A stretch of 64,000 bases of DNA, from positions 62,001 to 126,000 of the forward strand of contig JACKOK010000002.1 of NCBI GenBank assembly GCA_024234365.1. Direction: 5' to 3'. Position 1 is the stretch's first letter; every line of letters starts with the position of its first letter. The DNA comes from Pseudomonadales bacterium. GTDB lineage: Bacteria; Pseudomonadota; Gammaproteobacteria; Pseudomonadales; Pseudohongiellaceae. The notes under the pieces are model-generated. The model did not search any database, had not been told where the DNA came from, and was given only the letters and a program-made list of their open reading frames with translations. The position numbers were made by a program, and so were the translations under genes. Below are positions 17,020 through 27,855 of this stretch, in pieces.

Positions 17020-18378
17020 TTACTGCAGGGAATTCAGATACGCGATCACGTCGTTCAATTGCTGCTCGTTCTTCATGGCTGTAGCGAATGAAACCATCTG
17101 CTCACCATAGTCATCGTCTGCGTGTGCGCCACGAATCTCTGCCTTGAAGTTGCGCAACTGATTGGCGATATACCAGTCGCTCATCCCGGCGATATGCGGA
17201 GCATCAGTCGCCCAGCTGCCGGAACCGTCAGCCCCGTGACAGGCTGCGCAATTGGCGTTGTAGAGGCTCATCCCGTTGCCGGCATTGCCACTGATGGTGT
17301 CCGGAGAATCCGTGACAGGGAGCTGGCTGATATAGGCGGCCATGTTGCGAATGGCATCGTCCGAGTTGAGCATGGAGGCCATGGGTGCCATTTGTCGCCC
17401 GTACTGGTCATCCGGATGCGCGCCGCGAACACCGCTTTGGTAATACTTGAGCTGGCGCTCGATATACCAGGGCTGAAGCCCGTTCAGACGTGGTGCATTC
17501 ATGGCGGGATTTCCCTCGCCCTGCTGGCCGTGGCAACTTGCACAGATGGCAAACTGCTGCTGCCCTGAGCTTGCCGAAGCAGGAGCGCGGGAGCTCATTT
17601 GTGCAAAAGTGGGCTGGCTGGCGAGCCAGCTGTCAAACTGCGCCTGTTCCGTCACCACGACGCGGCCGCGCATGACGTGGTGGCCGATGCCGCACAGTTC
17701 TTCACACAGGATGTCATAGCTGCCGGTTTCGGTAGGGGTGAACCACAGGTAGGTCACCATGCCGGGAACCATGTCCATTTTCACGCGGAACTGGGGCACG
17801 GTGTAATTGTGCAGTACATCCTTGGAACGCAGCAGTGCCTTGACCGGTTTGCCAACAGGCAGATACATCTCGGGGTCTTTTACCAGCACATCGTCCTGGC
17901 CATTGGGGTCTTCGGGGTTAATGCCGAAAGGATTGGTTTCGCTGATAAAGCGGGTGTCCACCGTGCCCAGCTGCCCGTCGCGGCCGGGGTAGCGGAAGCT
18001 CCACTGCCACTGCTGGCCCACCACTTCAAACTCTGCGGCATCATCCGGCGGAGTCACGAAACTCGCCCAGACAAAGAGACCCGGTGCCAGCATGGCAACC
18101 ACGCCCAAAGCCGTGGCTACGGACAGGCCGATCTCCAGTTTGGAGTTTTCGGGTTCGTATACCGCCTTGTGCCCCTCTTTATGGCGGAAGCGATAGACGC
18201 AATACGCCATGAACAGGTTGACGGCGATGAATACCGTGCCGGTGACCCAGAATGTCAGGCCGATGGTAAAGTCGACGCTTTCCCAGTTGGATGCGATATC
18301 TGTGAACCACCACGGGCTGATCAGGTGGAAGATGACAGAGCCAATAACCAATAGAACCAAGACAACTGCTATAGCCAT
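17020..18378 (-). CDS. Cytochrome c oxidase subunit II with two C-terminal cytochrome c domains (second oxidase)
   Basis: A 452-residue subunit II with an N-terminal extra membrane helix (MAIAVVLVLLVIGSVIFHL), two further helices, the GQQWQWSFRYPG stretch and the CuA motif CEELCGIGHHVM. The C-terminal third holds two cytochrome c domains with heme motifs CASCH and CAACH and candidate Met ligands in GRQMAPMA and GEQMVSFA. The tandem looks like a cytochrome c4-type diheme unit fused to the CuA domain. AAGGA precedes ATG 18378. First gene of the minus-strand oxidase operon. Confidence 0.93.
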   Translation of the reverse strand: MAIAVVLVLLVIGSVIFHLISPWWFTDIASNWESVDFTIGLTFWVTGTVFIAVNLFMAYCVYRFRHKEGHKAVYEPENSKLEIGLSVATALGVVAMLAPGLFVWASFVTPPDDAAEFEVVGQQWQWSFRYPGRDGQLGTVDTRFISETNPFGINPEDPNGQDDVLVKDPEMYLPVGKPVKALLRSKDVLHNYTVPQFRVKMDMVPGMVTYLWFTPTETGSYDILCEELCGIGHHVMRGRVVVTEQAQFDSWLASQPTFAQMSSRAPASASSGQQQFAICASCHGQQGEGNPAMNAPRLNGLQPWYIERQLKYYQSGVRGAHPDDQYGRQMAPMASMLNSDDAIRNMAAYISQLPVTDSPDTISGNAGNGMSLYNANCAACHGADGSGSWATDAPHIAGMSDWYIANQLRNFKAEIRGAHADDDYGEQMVSFATAMKNEQQLNDVIAYLNSLQ

Positions 18379-18950
18379 ATGCTGTTCATCCTTGTGAAAG
18401 TGGAGGCATGACCGGCGCCAGTGCGCGCAAGCGTGCATGATTTTGGGAATAAAGGAAGGTGGGCGCTGCAAGCAATACAGTGCCTGGCGTCGGATGACGC
18501 AGAACGAAGCCGAACACAAAGTGCCCGGGGATCAGAATTCAGGTGGTTCATTGCTAGTCCCGTCCTTCAGGACGGACCAGCGATCTCTTCGTGATACTGC
18601 CAGCAAAATTCCAGTAGTGGTGATGTTTGCCTAGACTCAAGTCACGCAGTTGACTACGAACGGTACAGATAATCGCGTTCACAACGTCGTTCCCTCCTTT
18701 ATTATTATTAACGGACGGGTACTCAACGTGTTACACATATCGCTGAAGCTGAAAATCTCTTTGAAATAGTCAGCGTTCCTGATCGTATAGCATTGCAAAT
18801 ATGTCCGCAAGCTCTTTTATAGCGGGGGCTGGGGCAATTCTGGAAGGAAGGGTTCAGGCAGGAAGCCCTCAGCAGACACCGTCAAAAGCCGGTGCCTGCT
18901 GAAGGATGGGAATGACGGAATGCTTTATTCCGGCATCGCCGCTAGCGGCT
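18379..18950. other. Intergenic region upstream of the second oxidase operon
   Basis: I see no convincing gene in these 572 bp. A hairpin CCGTCCT/AGGACGG (18560-18575) lies about 180 bp upstream of the subunit II start. Reading the minus strand, TTGCGG (18805-18810) and TATACG (18784-18789, preceded by TGC) form a weak promoter candidate with a short 15-bp spacer. A larger hairpin, TCAGCAGACACCG with CGGTGCCTGCTGA (18869-18902, one mismatch), lies just downstream of the minus-strand gene ending at 18951; no T-run follows, so it is not a typical terminator. Confidence 0.35.
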
Positions 18951-19487
18951 TCAGACGGTCATTTTCAATTCGGTAAAAGGATTGAGGAAGTTTGCATCCA
19001 CGGCAGCCAGCTCTGCTTCCGGGTGCTTGCTGGCCATCATTTGGTGAACCTTCTCTTCCTGGTGCTGCTTGGCATAGATCAGGACAAGATATTTACCGGC
19101 CTCGATATCGTTACGGAACTTGGCAAGTTTTTTGTTCTCACTGGCAATGCCGACGAGACCGCCGACCCAGGCACCAAAGCAGATCCAGACAAATACAATG
19201 GCAAGGTAGGCAAACCAGTGCACATCAGGCCCGAATGGTTGGGCAATCCTGGTGATCAGTGCGCCGGCAATCCCTGCACACAGGCCACATGCTGCGCCGA
19301 TCAGGCCATCCCGGATGACATCAAGGGTTTCGATATAATTACTGGAATGCAGTTTCTGCTTGCTCAGACCGCTTTCGTCCTTGCTGACAATATGCAGAAA
19401 CCAGTCGTCTACGCCGATCTCGTGAAGATCGTCCGAAATTTGTTGGGTGCTCTTCAGGGTAGGCGACAGATAGTACACGCATTTCAT
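18951..19487 (-). CDS. Hypothetical membrane protein with glycine-rich central segment
   Basis: A 178-residue protein I do not recognise with certainty. The N-terminal 50 residues look like a soluble alpha/beta unit. The middle has two hydrophobic stretches, GLIGAACGLCAGIAGALITRI and YLAIVFVWICFGAWVGGLVGIA, with small-residue spacing of the glycine-zipper kind. A C-terminal soluble unit follows (YLVLIYAKQHQEEKVHQMM). The layout resembles DUF1269 or stress-response glycine-zipper proteins, but that is a guess from pattern. Its position between an oxidase operon and cyoE suggests, without proving, that it arrived with the second oxidase block. Confidence 0.7.
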   Translation of the reverse strand: MKCVYYLSPTLKSTQQISDDLHEIGVDDWFLHIVSKDESGLSKQKLHSSNYIETLDVIRDGLIGAACGLCAGIAGALITRIAQPFGPDVHWFAYLAIVFVWICFGAWVGGLVGIASENKKLAKFRNDIEAGKYLVLIYAKQHQEEKVHQMMASKHPEAELAAVDANFLNPFTELKMTV

Positions 19488-19874
19488 AATACTTCTCCTG
19501 CTTCTACTTTATGTAAATATTGTTATGTCCTCTGGCACACACGCATTTCCTTGTGTTCGAAATCACTTTACTCCTTAAAAAATTGAATGTCGCTATCTTT
19601 TTAGGGGAGATAAGCGGCAGCCGGCTGGTCTTGCGGGCATCGATCACGGGGTGCCTGAGATAAGATCTGGGGTTGGGGCAAGCAGGATTCAAGAGGCGCA
19701 GAGAACCGGTGTCGGTGGCAGCACAAGGGCAGGCAGCAGTCGAGCGTGTATTTTCAGGAGGCGTCCGTGCCTGAAATCTAGTACAATCGCGTCTCCCTTA
19801 GGTGTACGCTACCCCCCGGAATTTCCACAATTTCGTCATCGGACCATGCTCGTCCGCACAGAGAGAGGCTACAG
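19488..19874. other. Intergenic region upstream of cyoE
   Basis: These 387 bp hold no gene I can support. A -10-like hexamer TACAAT at 19782-19787 lies about 90 bp before the cyoE start, without a clear -35. The region separates the divergent hypothetical gene from cyoE and is where a heme A synthase gene (ctaA/COX15) would be expected in Pseudomonas-like order; no trace of one was found. Confidence 0.4.
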
Positions 19875-20756
19875 GTGACAGAACTGATTGATAAACAAGA
19901 GCTTAGTTGGCGCGACTTCTACGAGATGTGTAAGCCTCGGGTCGTGATGCTGATGATTCTTACCTCTCTTGTGGGGATGTTCCTGGCTGTGCCGGGAATG
20001 GTGCCGCTGGATATCCTGATTTTCGGCAATCTTGGCATTGCTCTGGTCGCAGGTTCTGGTGCCGTGGTAAACCACCTGATTGACTACAAGGTCGATTCCG
20101 TCATGAAGCGGACTCATAACCGGCCGATTCCCCAGGGCCGTGTTGACCCGAAGCAGGCCGCGCTGTTTGCCGCAGCTATTGGTGTGGCCGGCATGCTGAT
20201 CCTGCTGTTTCTGGTCAATCCCCTGTGTGCCTGGCTGACGCTTGCGTCCTTCGTAGGCTATGCCTTCATCTATACCGGTTACCTGAAGCGGGCAACCCCG
20301 CAGAATATCGTTATCGGCGGTCTGTCCGGGGCCATGCCGCCCCTGCTCGGCTGGGCTGCCGTGACAGGCACCGTGGAGCCCGGTGCCCTGATACTGGTCT
20401 TGATCATTTTTGCCTGGACTCCTCCCCATTTCTGGGCTCTGGCGATTCACCGCAAAGAGGATTACGCCAAGACGGGTATCCCGATGCTGCCGGTCACTCA
20501 TGGCGAGCATGTCACCAAGATCCATATCGTTCTGTACACCATCATTATGTTCCTGGTTACCCTGCTGCCGTATCTGACCGGCATGAGCGGTCCGATATAT
20601 CTGCTGGCGGCGGTTGTGCTGGGGCTGGGTTTCCTGGTGTGGTCCCTGCTGCTCATGTTCCGGCCCAAGCCCAGCACGGCCATGGATACATTCCGCTATT
20701 CCATTGTGTATCTGATGGTGCTGTTCGTGGTGCTGCTGACAGACCACTATCTGTAA
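19875..20756 (+). CDS. cyoE: Protoheme IX farnesyltransferase (heme O synthase)
   Basis: The enzyme adds a farnesyl group to heme b to make heme O, the first step toward heme A. The 293-residue UbiA-family protein has seven to nine helices. It shows the first aspartate motif in NHLIDYKVDSVMKRTHNRPIP near residue 66 and YTGYLKRATPQNIVIGGLSGAMPPLLGW, then KEDYAKTGIPMLPVTHG. The start is GTG 19875, after GAGAGAGG. The gene is followed 27 bp later by a SCO gene. Heme A synthase, the next pathway enzyme, is not encoded in the window. Confidence 0.95.
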   Translation: MTELIDKQELSWRDFYEMCKPRVVMLMILTSLVGMFLAVPGMVPLDILIFGNLGIALVAGSGAVVNHLIDYKVDSVMKRTHNRPIPQGRVDPKQAALFAAAIGVAGMLILLFLVNPLCAWLTLASFVGYAFIYTGYLKRATPQNIVIGGLSGAMPPLLGWAAVTGTVEPGALILVLIIFAWTPPHFWALAIHRKEDYAKTGIPMLPVTHGEHVTKIHIVLYTIIMFLVTLLPYLTGMSGPIYLLAAVVLGLGFLVWSLLLMFRPKPSTAMDTFRYSIVYLMVLFVVLLTDHYL

Positions 20757-20783
20757 CTCTCGACCCCTGAAGCTGTTGTTGCC

Positions 20784-21473
20784 ATGAATCGAAACATCAA
20801 ACTGACCGTTATTCTTTGCCTGATCTTTGTTGTTCTGGTTTTTTTCCTGACGTATTACCGGGTTACCCGCAATAACCGCGTTGAAACACTGAGCCCCGAA
20901 GCGCTGAGGGACTTGGGTGCTGTGATGTATGAGCGCCCGGTGTCCCTGTCTTCTTTCTCTCTCGTGGATCAATACGGCGAACGTTTCGATACCTCACGCC
21001 TCAAAGATACCTGGACTCTCTTCTTTTTTGGCTTTACCCACTGCCCGGATATCTGCCCGCTTACCTTGACAGAGCTGAGCCAGTTTTACCGCGCTCTGGA
21101 GCAGTCCGGTGAATACCAGGATACGCAGGTGGTCATGGTGAGTGTCGATCCCCAACGCGACACGGCAGAAGAGCTGGCGGACTATATGGGCTCTTTTCAT
21201 CCGGACTTCATTGGCCTGAATGGTGATTTTGGCGAGATTTCAAAACTGGCGAAAGAGCTGTATATCGCGCACTCCACCCCTCCGGGAATGGTGGCAGCGG
21301 ATCCGCATGCCGCGCACACGGGCAGCGTTGATGCGGGTGAGGATTATGTGATCGAGCACAGCGGCAATATCCTGGTGATCAACCCGGAAGGTCTGTATCA
21401 GGGCTTTTTTGACACCGCGATTCAGGACGACGAAATCACTGCCGCCTACAAGGCCATTCGCGCAGCCTATTAG
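20784..21473 (+). CDS. SCO1/SenC family copper chaperone
   Basis: SCO proteins deliver copper to the CuA site of subunit II or keep its cysteines reduced. The 229-residue protein has one N-terminal membrane helix (LTVILCLIFVVLVFFLTYY), a thioredoxin fold with FTHCPDICPLTL (C87 and C91), VSVDPQRDT, and the third ligand histidine near 191 in YVIEHSGNILVINPEG. It is 27 bp after cyoE and probably in the same transcript. Its TAG stop is formed by the tip of the 148-bp palindromic element that follows. Confidence 0.93.
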   Translation: MNRNIKLTVILCLIFVVLVFFLTYYRVTRNNRVETLSPEALRDLGAVMYERPVSLSSFSLVDQYGERFDTSRLKDTWTLFFFGFTHCPDICPLTLTELSQFYRALEQSGEYQDTQVVMVSVDPQRDTAEELADYMGSFHPDFIGLNGDFGEISKLAKELYIAHSTPPGMVAADPHAAHTGSVDAGEDYVIEHSGNILVINPEGLYQGFFDTAIQDDEITAAYKAIRAAY

Positions 21474-21617
21474 CAGGCTGTTGAAAAACGTTTTCGAGGT
21501 AGTCAGTGCAAGGCAAAAACGAGCGAAAAAGCGCAGTTTATAACGGATAAATGAGCATTTTGAGCTCGTTTTTAACGCCGCAATGACAACGTAGATAGTT
21601 TTTCAACAGCCTGCTAA
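21470..21617. repeat. 148-bp palindromic (MITE-like) element with 20-bp perfect terminal inverted repeats
   Basis: The ends are the same 20 bases in inverted orientation: TTAGCAGGCTGTTGAAAAAC at 21470-21489 and its complement ending at 21617. The inside has a second, imperfect inverted pair (GGCAAAAACGAGC and GCTCGTTTTTAACGCC), so the RNA can fold into a long hairpin. It has no coding capacity. Both convergent neighbours, the SCO gene and znuB, take their TAG stop codons from its two tips. A small related palindrome lies at 11556-11594. It may act as a bidirectional terminator. Confidence 0.8.
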
Positions 21618-22411
21618 GCTTTTCTTCCCGACAGGGAGGGGGCCAGATAGGAAATCAGAAAGAAAACACTCGCCGTGACGACAATGGACGGCCCGGCGGG
21701 TGTGTCCAGATAAAGGGACATCAGCAACCCTCCGCATACTGCCAGACATCCTGTCACACCAGCTCCGGCTGCCATTTGTTCCGGCGTCTTTGCGTACCGG
21801 CGCGCGGCTGCTGGTGGAATGATGAGCAGAGAGGTTATCAGCAGTACCCCGATAATCTTCATGGATACCGCTATCAGCAGTGCGACCATAATCACCATCA
21901 GCGCATGCAATCGGCTCACCGGAACGCCTTCAACCTGTGCCAGCTCCTCATGAACGGTTACCGCGAGCAGTTGTCCCCAATACTTTTGCAGAACGATGCC
22001 GAGCAAGGCTGTCGTCATGGCTATCCACCATAGATCAGAGGTGGAAACGGTTAACAGGTCACCGAACAAATAACCGACCAGGTTTATCTGCACAGCATCT
22101 GAAAGCGCCAGTATCAGCATGCCGAAGGCAAGCGTACTGTGCGCGAGAATGCCAAGCAGGGTGTCGGTGGAAAGGGATTTATTACGTTGCAGAAGAATCA
22201 ACAATACGGCAAACAGAACAGACCCGAGAATCACGGCGAGCTGCAAATGGATATCCAGCAAAATACCCAGGGCAATTCCCAGCAAGGAGGAATGAGCCAG
22301 CGTGTCACCAAAATAAGACATTCGGCGCCACACAACAAAGGAACCAAGCGGGCCGGCGATGGCGGCGATGCAGAGGCCGGCAAGCAGCGCACGAAGAATG
22401 AAGTCAGTCAT
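21614..22411 (-). CDS. znuB: Zinc ABC transporter permease ZnuB
   Basis: Inner-membrane permease of the high-affinity zinc importer ZnuABC. The 265-residue protein has about eight helices of the ABC-3 family, with WRRMSYFGDTLAHSSLLGIALG near the N-terminus and MKIIGVLLITSLLIIPPAAAR near the C-terminal third. Its start overlaps the end of znuC by 8 bp, indicating coupled translation. The stop codon lies inside the terminal repeat of the 148-bp element. Confidence 0.94.
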   Translation of the reverse strand: MTDFILRALLAGLCIAAIAGPLGSFVVWRRMSYFGDTLAHSSLLGIALGILLDIHLQLAVILGSVLFAVLLILLQRNKSLSTDTLLGILAHSTLAFGMLILALSDAVQINLVGYLFGDLLTVSTSDLWWIAMTTALLGIVLQKYWGQLLAVTVHEELAQVEGVPVSRLHALMVIMVALLIAVSMKIIGVLLITSLLIIPPAAARRYAKTPEQMAAGAGVTGCLAVCGGLLMSLYLDTPAGPSIVVTASVFFLISYLAPSLSGRKA

Positions 22412-23156
22412 GGGAGTGCTCGACTACCTCGCCGGTCAGATCGTGGTGGTGATTGTGATGGTGTGTGTACACGGCGAGATTCTTTGCCTCTTTTTTCCCG
22501 AATAGCGCCAGATAGGATGGATCGACACTGACCTGCTCAGGCCGTCCATGACAGCAGATGTGGTGATTCAGGCACACGACTTCATCTGTTTTTGCCATCA
22601 CCAGATGCAGATCGTGAGAGATCATCAGAACGCCACAGTGATGCGAGGTGCGGATGTCGTTGATTAATTGGTACAGATCCGCCTGGCCGGCGACATCAAC
22701 GCCTTGTGCCGGTTCGTCCAGCACCAGCAGTTGCGGTGACTGCGACAACGCACGCGCGAGCAACACGCGTTGCATTTCTCCACCAGAGATAGAGCCCAGT
22801 TGATGATCCATCAGGTGGCTGACCTGCACCTCTTCCAACAGGCGTCCGATGGGTTCGGCGTCCTTGCGTTGAGCAAGCTCCAGAAAGCGCCGGACAGTGA
22901 TGGGCATGGTCGGTTCGATGTGAAGTTTCTGGGGCATGTAGCCGATGCGCAGGCCGGCAGGTTTTTCCACGGAGCCCGATTGTACCGGCAGCAGGCCGAG
23001 AATGACGCGGATCAGGGTGGTCTTGCCTGCCCCGTTTGGGCCGATCAGCGTGACAATCTGTCCCTGATGAACTGACAGGTTCACGTTTTGCAGCACCTGG
23101 CGATCTGCGAACTGGACGCTGATGTTGCTGGCTTTCACCAGGCATTGATGACTCAT
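22404..23156 (-). CDS. znuC: Zinc ABC transporter ATP-binding protein ZnuC
   Basis: ATPase of the zinc importer, 250 residues. Walker A is GPNGAGKTTLIRV, the signature is SGGEMQRVLLARAL, Walker B is LLVLDEPAQGVD, and the switch histidine is in ISHDLHLV. The C-terminus carries a histidine-rich tail (YTHHHNHHHDLTGEVVEHSHD region) that could bind zinc. The gene is divergent from znuA across a 103-bp region with a Zur-like box. The zur gene that often sits in this cluster is not present. Confidence 0.94.
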   Translation of the reverse strand: MSHQCLVKASNISVQFADRQVLQNVNLSVHQGQIVTLIGPNGAGKTTLIRVILGLLPVQSGSVEKPAGLRIGYMPQKLHIEPTMPITVRRFLELAQRKDAEPIGRLLEEVQVSHLMDHQLGSISGGEMQRVLLARALSQSPQLLVLDEPAQGVDVAGQADLYQLINDIRTSHHCGVLMISHDLHLVMAKTDEVVCLNHHICCHGRPEQVSVDPSYLALFGKKEAKNLAVYTHHHNHHHDLTGEVVEHSHD

Positions 23157-23207
23157 GCGGGGGTCCTTGGGCTACCAGGAAGGCGCGCAATACTGGAATT
23201 CACTTGG

Positions 23208-23222
23208 TGGTATATCATAGCA
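23208..23222. promoter_or_regulatory. Candidate Zur operator in the znuCB/znuA intergenic region
   Basis: TGGTATATCATAGCA is an imperfect inverted repeat that resembles the proteobacterial Zur box core (TGTTATA-N-TATAACA). It lies 38 bp upstream of the znuA ATG and about 50 bp upstream of znuC, where one repressor could control both. Based on pattern only. Confidence 0.5.
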
Positions 23223-23259
23223 TTAGTTTTCACCGCCCTACCCCAGTAAGTAATCAGCC

Positions 23260-24165
23260 ATGCCGACACCTCCCCTGAAATGTTTTGCCCTGTTGCTCCT
23301 GCTCAGCCTGCTGCCAACCCACGGTTTTGCGCAGGTGCAGGTGCTGGCCAGCATCAAGCCTTTACAATTGATTGCGGCTGCTGTGACCGAAGGGGTTTCC
23401 GACCCCGGTGTCATCATTCCCCCCAATCAGTCACCCCATGATTTCAATCTGAGGCCGTCCGACATGCGCCGCCTGGTCGATGCCGGGCTGGTGCTGTGGG
23501 TAGGGCCAGGGCTTGAAACCTACCTGAGCGGGGTGCTGAGCCAGAAAGCAATGGCAGGCAAGACCCTGGAGGCCGCCTCTGTGGCAGGCGTCTCTCTTCT
23601 GGCCTTGAACGAAGAGGAACATTCCCACGAGGGAGAAACATACGATCCGCATCTTTGGCTCAGTACCGCTAATGCACTGGCACTGGCCAGGGCCCTGGAA
23701 GCGCGTCTCAGCATTGCAGACCCTCGTCACGCGATGCGCTACCAGACGAACCTGGCGAGATTTGAAAATGCCATGCACACACTGCAGGACAATCTGCAGG
23801 CGCAGTTCAGCACGCTACAGGAAACGCCTTTTGCCGTGTACCACAATGGCACGCAATATCTGGAGAACCAGCTTGGTCTGCAGCATGTGTTTGTGCTGGT
23901 CCCGGATCATGAGATTCAACCGGGTATTCGTCATCTGCTCGACCTGCGTTCCCGGCTTGAGACGCTGCAGCCGGTTTGCCTGCTGGAGGACGTCAATGCG
24001 AATGCGGCAACCGTGGACACGGTATTTCGGAATTACCCCCTGCGCCGGACGATGCTGGATACGCTGGGCGAAAATATCGTGCCGGGCGTGGATGCCTATG
24101 CAAACCTGATCGCCGGCCTTGCCACGGCCATTGCCCAATGCCTGAAGCCCGATGCGCATCCATAA
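23260..24165 (+). CDS. znuA: Zinc ABC transporter substrate-binding protein ZnuA
   Basis: Periplasmic zinc-binding protein that feeds ZnuBC. The 301-residue protein has a signal peptide (LLLLSLLPTHGFAQ), then ASIKPL and the zinc-ligand regions NQSPHDFNLRPSDMR, the short acidic/His loop EEEHSHEGETYDPHLWLS, and AVYHNGTQYLENQ. The loop is much shorter than the His-rich loop of E. coli ZnuA. Divergent from znuCB, likely under shared Zur control. Confidence 0.93.
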   Translation: MPTPPLKCFALLLLLSLLPTHGFAQVQVLASIKPLQLIAAAVTEGVSDPGVIIPPNQSPHDFNLRPSDMRRLVDAGLVLWVGPGLETYLSGVLSQKAMAGKTLEAASVAGVSLLALNEEEHSHEGETYDPHLWLSTANALALARALEARLSIADPRHAMRYQTNLARFENAMHTLQDNLQAQFSTLQETPFAVYHNGTQYLENQLGLQHVFVLVPDHEIQPGIRHLLDLRSRLETLQPVCLLEDVNANAATVDTVFRNYPLRRTMLDTLGENIVPGVDAYANLIAGLATAIAQCLKPDAHP

Positions 24166-24186
24166 GTTTTCCGACAGGAACTGAAC

Positions 24187-26952
<2,766 letters not shown>

Positions 26953-26954
26953 GT

Positions 26955-27554
26955 TCAGCTCTCCACGGGCGGGCTCAGCCAGCGGTCCAGTACGGCCTCC
27001 AGGGTGTCCAGACCGCTGCGCTGCAGGGATGAAAACAACTGCAGGCTGGCGTTGGGAAACTCCTCCAGCTCCTTGCGGGCCGCCAACAGGGCATTCTGCG
27101 CGGCGCCGCGCTTGAGCTTGTCTGCCTTGGTCAGCATCACATGGATCGGCAGATTGGTCTGTGCCGCCCAACGGATCATCATCAGGTCAAAGTCCTTGAA
27201 GGCGTGGCGGATGTCGGTCAGCAGTACCAGCCCGACCAGAGCCTGGCGCTCATTGAGATAACGCTCAAGGTGTTCCTGCCACTGATCCTTCACACTCAGG
27301 GGCACCTTGGCATAGCCATAGCCCGGCAGGTCGACCAGATAGCGCCCCTCCTCCACACCGAAAAAATTGATGAGCTGGGTGCGTCCGGGGGTCTTGCTGG
27401 TCCTCGCGAGCCGGTTCTGGGCGGTCAATACATTGATGGCGCTGGATTTTCCTGCATTGGAGCGCCCGGCAAAAGCCACTTCCCGCAGGCTGTCCTGGGG
27501 GCAATCGCTCAGGCCGGCGGCACTGGTAACAAAGCGAGCGTTTCTGTAGTTCAT
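26955..27554 (-). CDS. engB: Ribosome biogenesis GTP-binding protein YihA/YsxC/EngB
   Basis: Essential small GTPase needed for assembly of the large ribosomal subunit. The 199-residue protein has G1 GRSNAGKSS, the switch region SKTPGRTQLINFF, G3 DLPGYGYAK, and G4 TKADK. Its stop is two bases from the convergent polA stop, the usual polA-engB arrangement. The open frame extends far upstream to 28124, but family alignment places the start at ATG 27554 (MNYRNARFV). Confidence 0.95.
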   Translation of the reverse strand: MNYRNARFVTSAAGLSDCPQDSLREVAFAGRSNAGKSSAINVLTAQNRLARTSKTPGRTQLINFFGVEEGRYLVDLPGYGYAKVPLSVKDQWQEHLERYLNERQALVGLVLLTDIRHAFKDFDLMMIRWAAQTNLPIHVMLTKADKLKRGAAQNALLAARKELEEFPNASLQLFSSLQRSGLDTLEAVLDRWLSPPVES

Positions 27555-27855
27555 GAGACAAATTTCGAATGGCTGGGTGGCCCTAGATACAGGAAGAGCC
27601 CGTGCAGTGCAAGGCGTTCCCACCCTTTCGGGCAGGGGTGGGCGGTAAATTGTCCTGAATGACATAGAAATTCGGTCACAGACGAGGCAATAAAATAGAG
27701 TAATCAGAACTGATGCGGTATAATTCGCGCCCGTTCGTCTGAATGAAACACGCTGCCAGGCCACACATGGCTGAAGACGGCGTTGTGCGGCGGGATGGCG
27801 CCGGCCGCAGGAATGACTTACAAGCACTCTGAGAAACATAGGAATTTGGATATTC
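27555..27855. promoter_or_regulatory. Divergent promoter region between engB and the cytochrome c4 gene
   Basis: 301 bp without a supported gene. A perfect -10 hexamer TATAAT lies at 27719-27724 on the plus strand, about 130 bp before the cytochrome c4 ATG, with only a weak -35. A palindromic stretch (GGCGTTGTGCGGCGGGATGGCGCC around 27778-27801) may fold in the leader. Confidence 0.4.

Noticed and set aside
18869..18902. Intrinsic terminator for the minus-strand gene at 18951
   Set aside because: A good stem, but on the minus strand no T-run follows.
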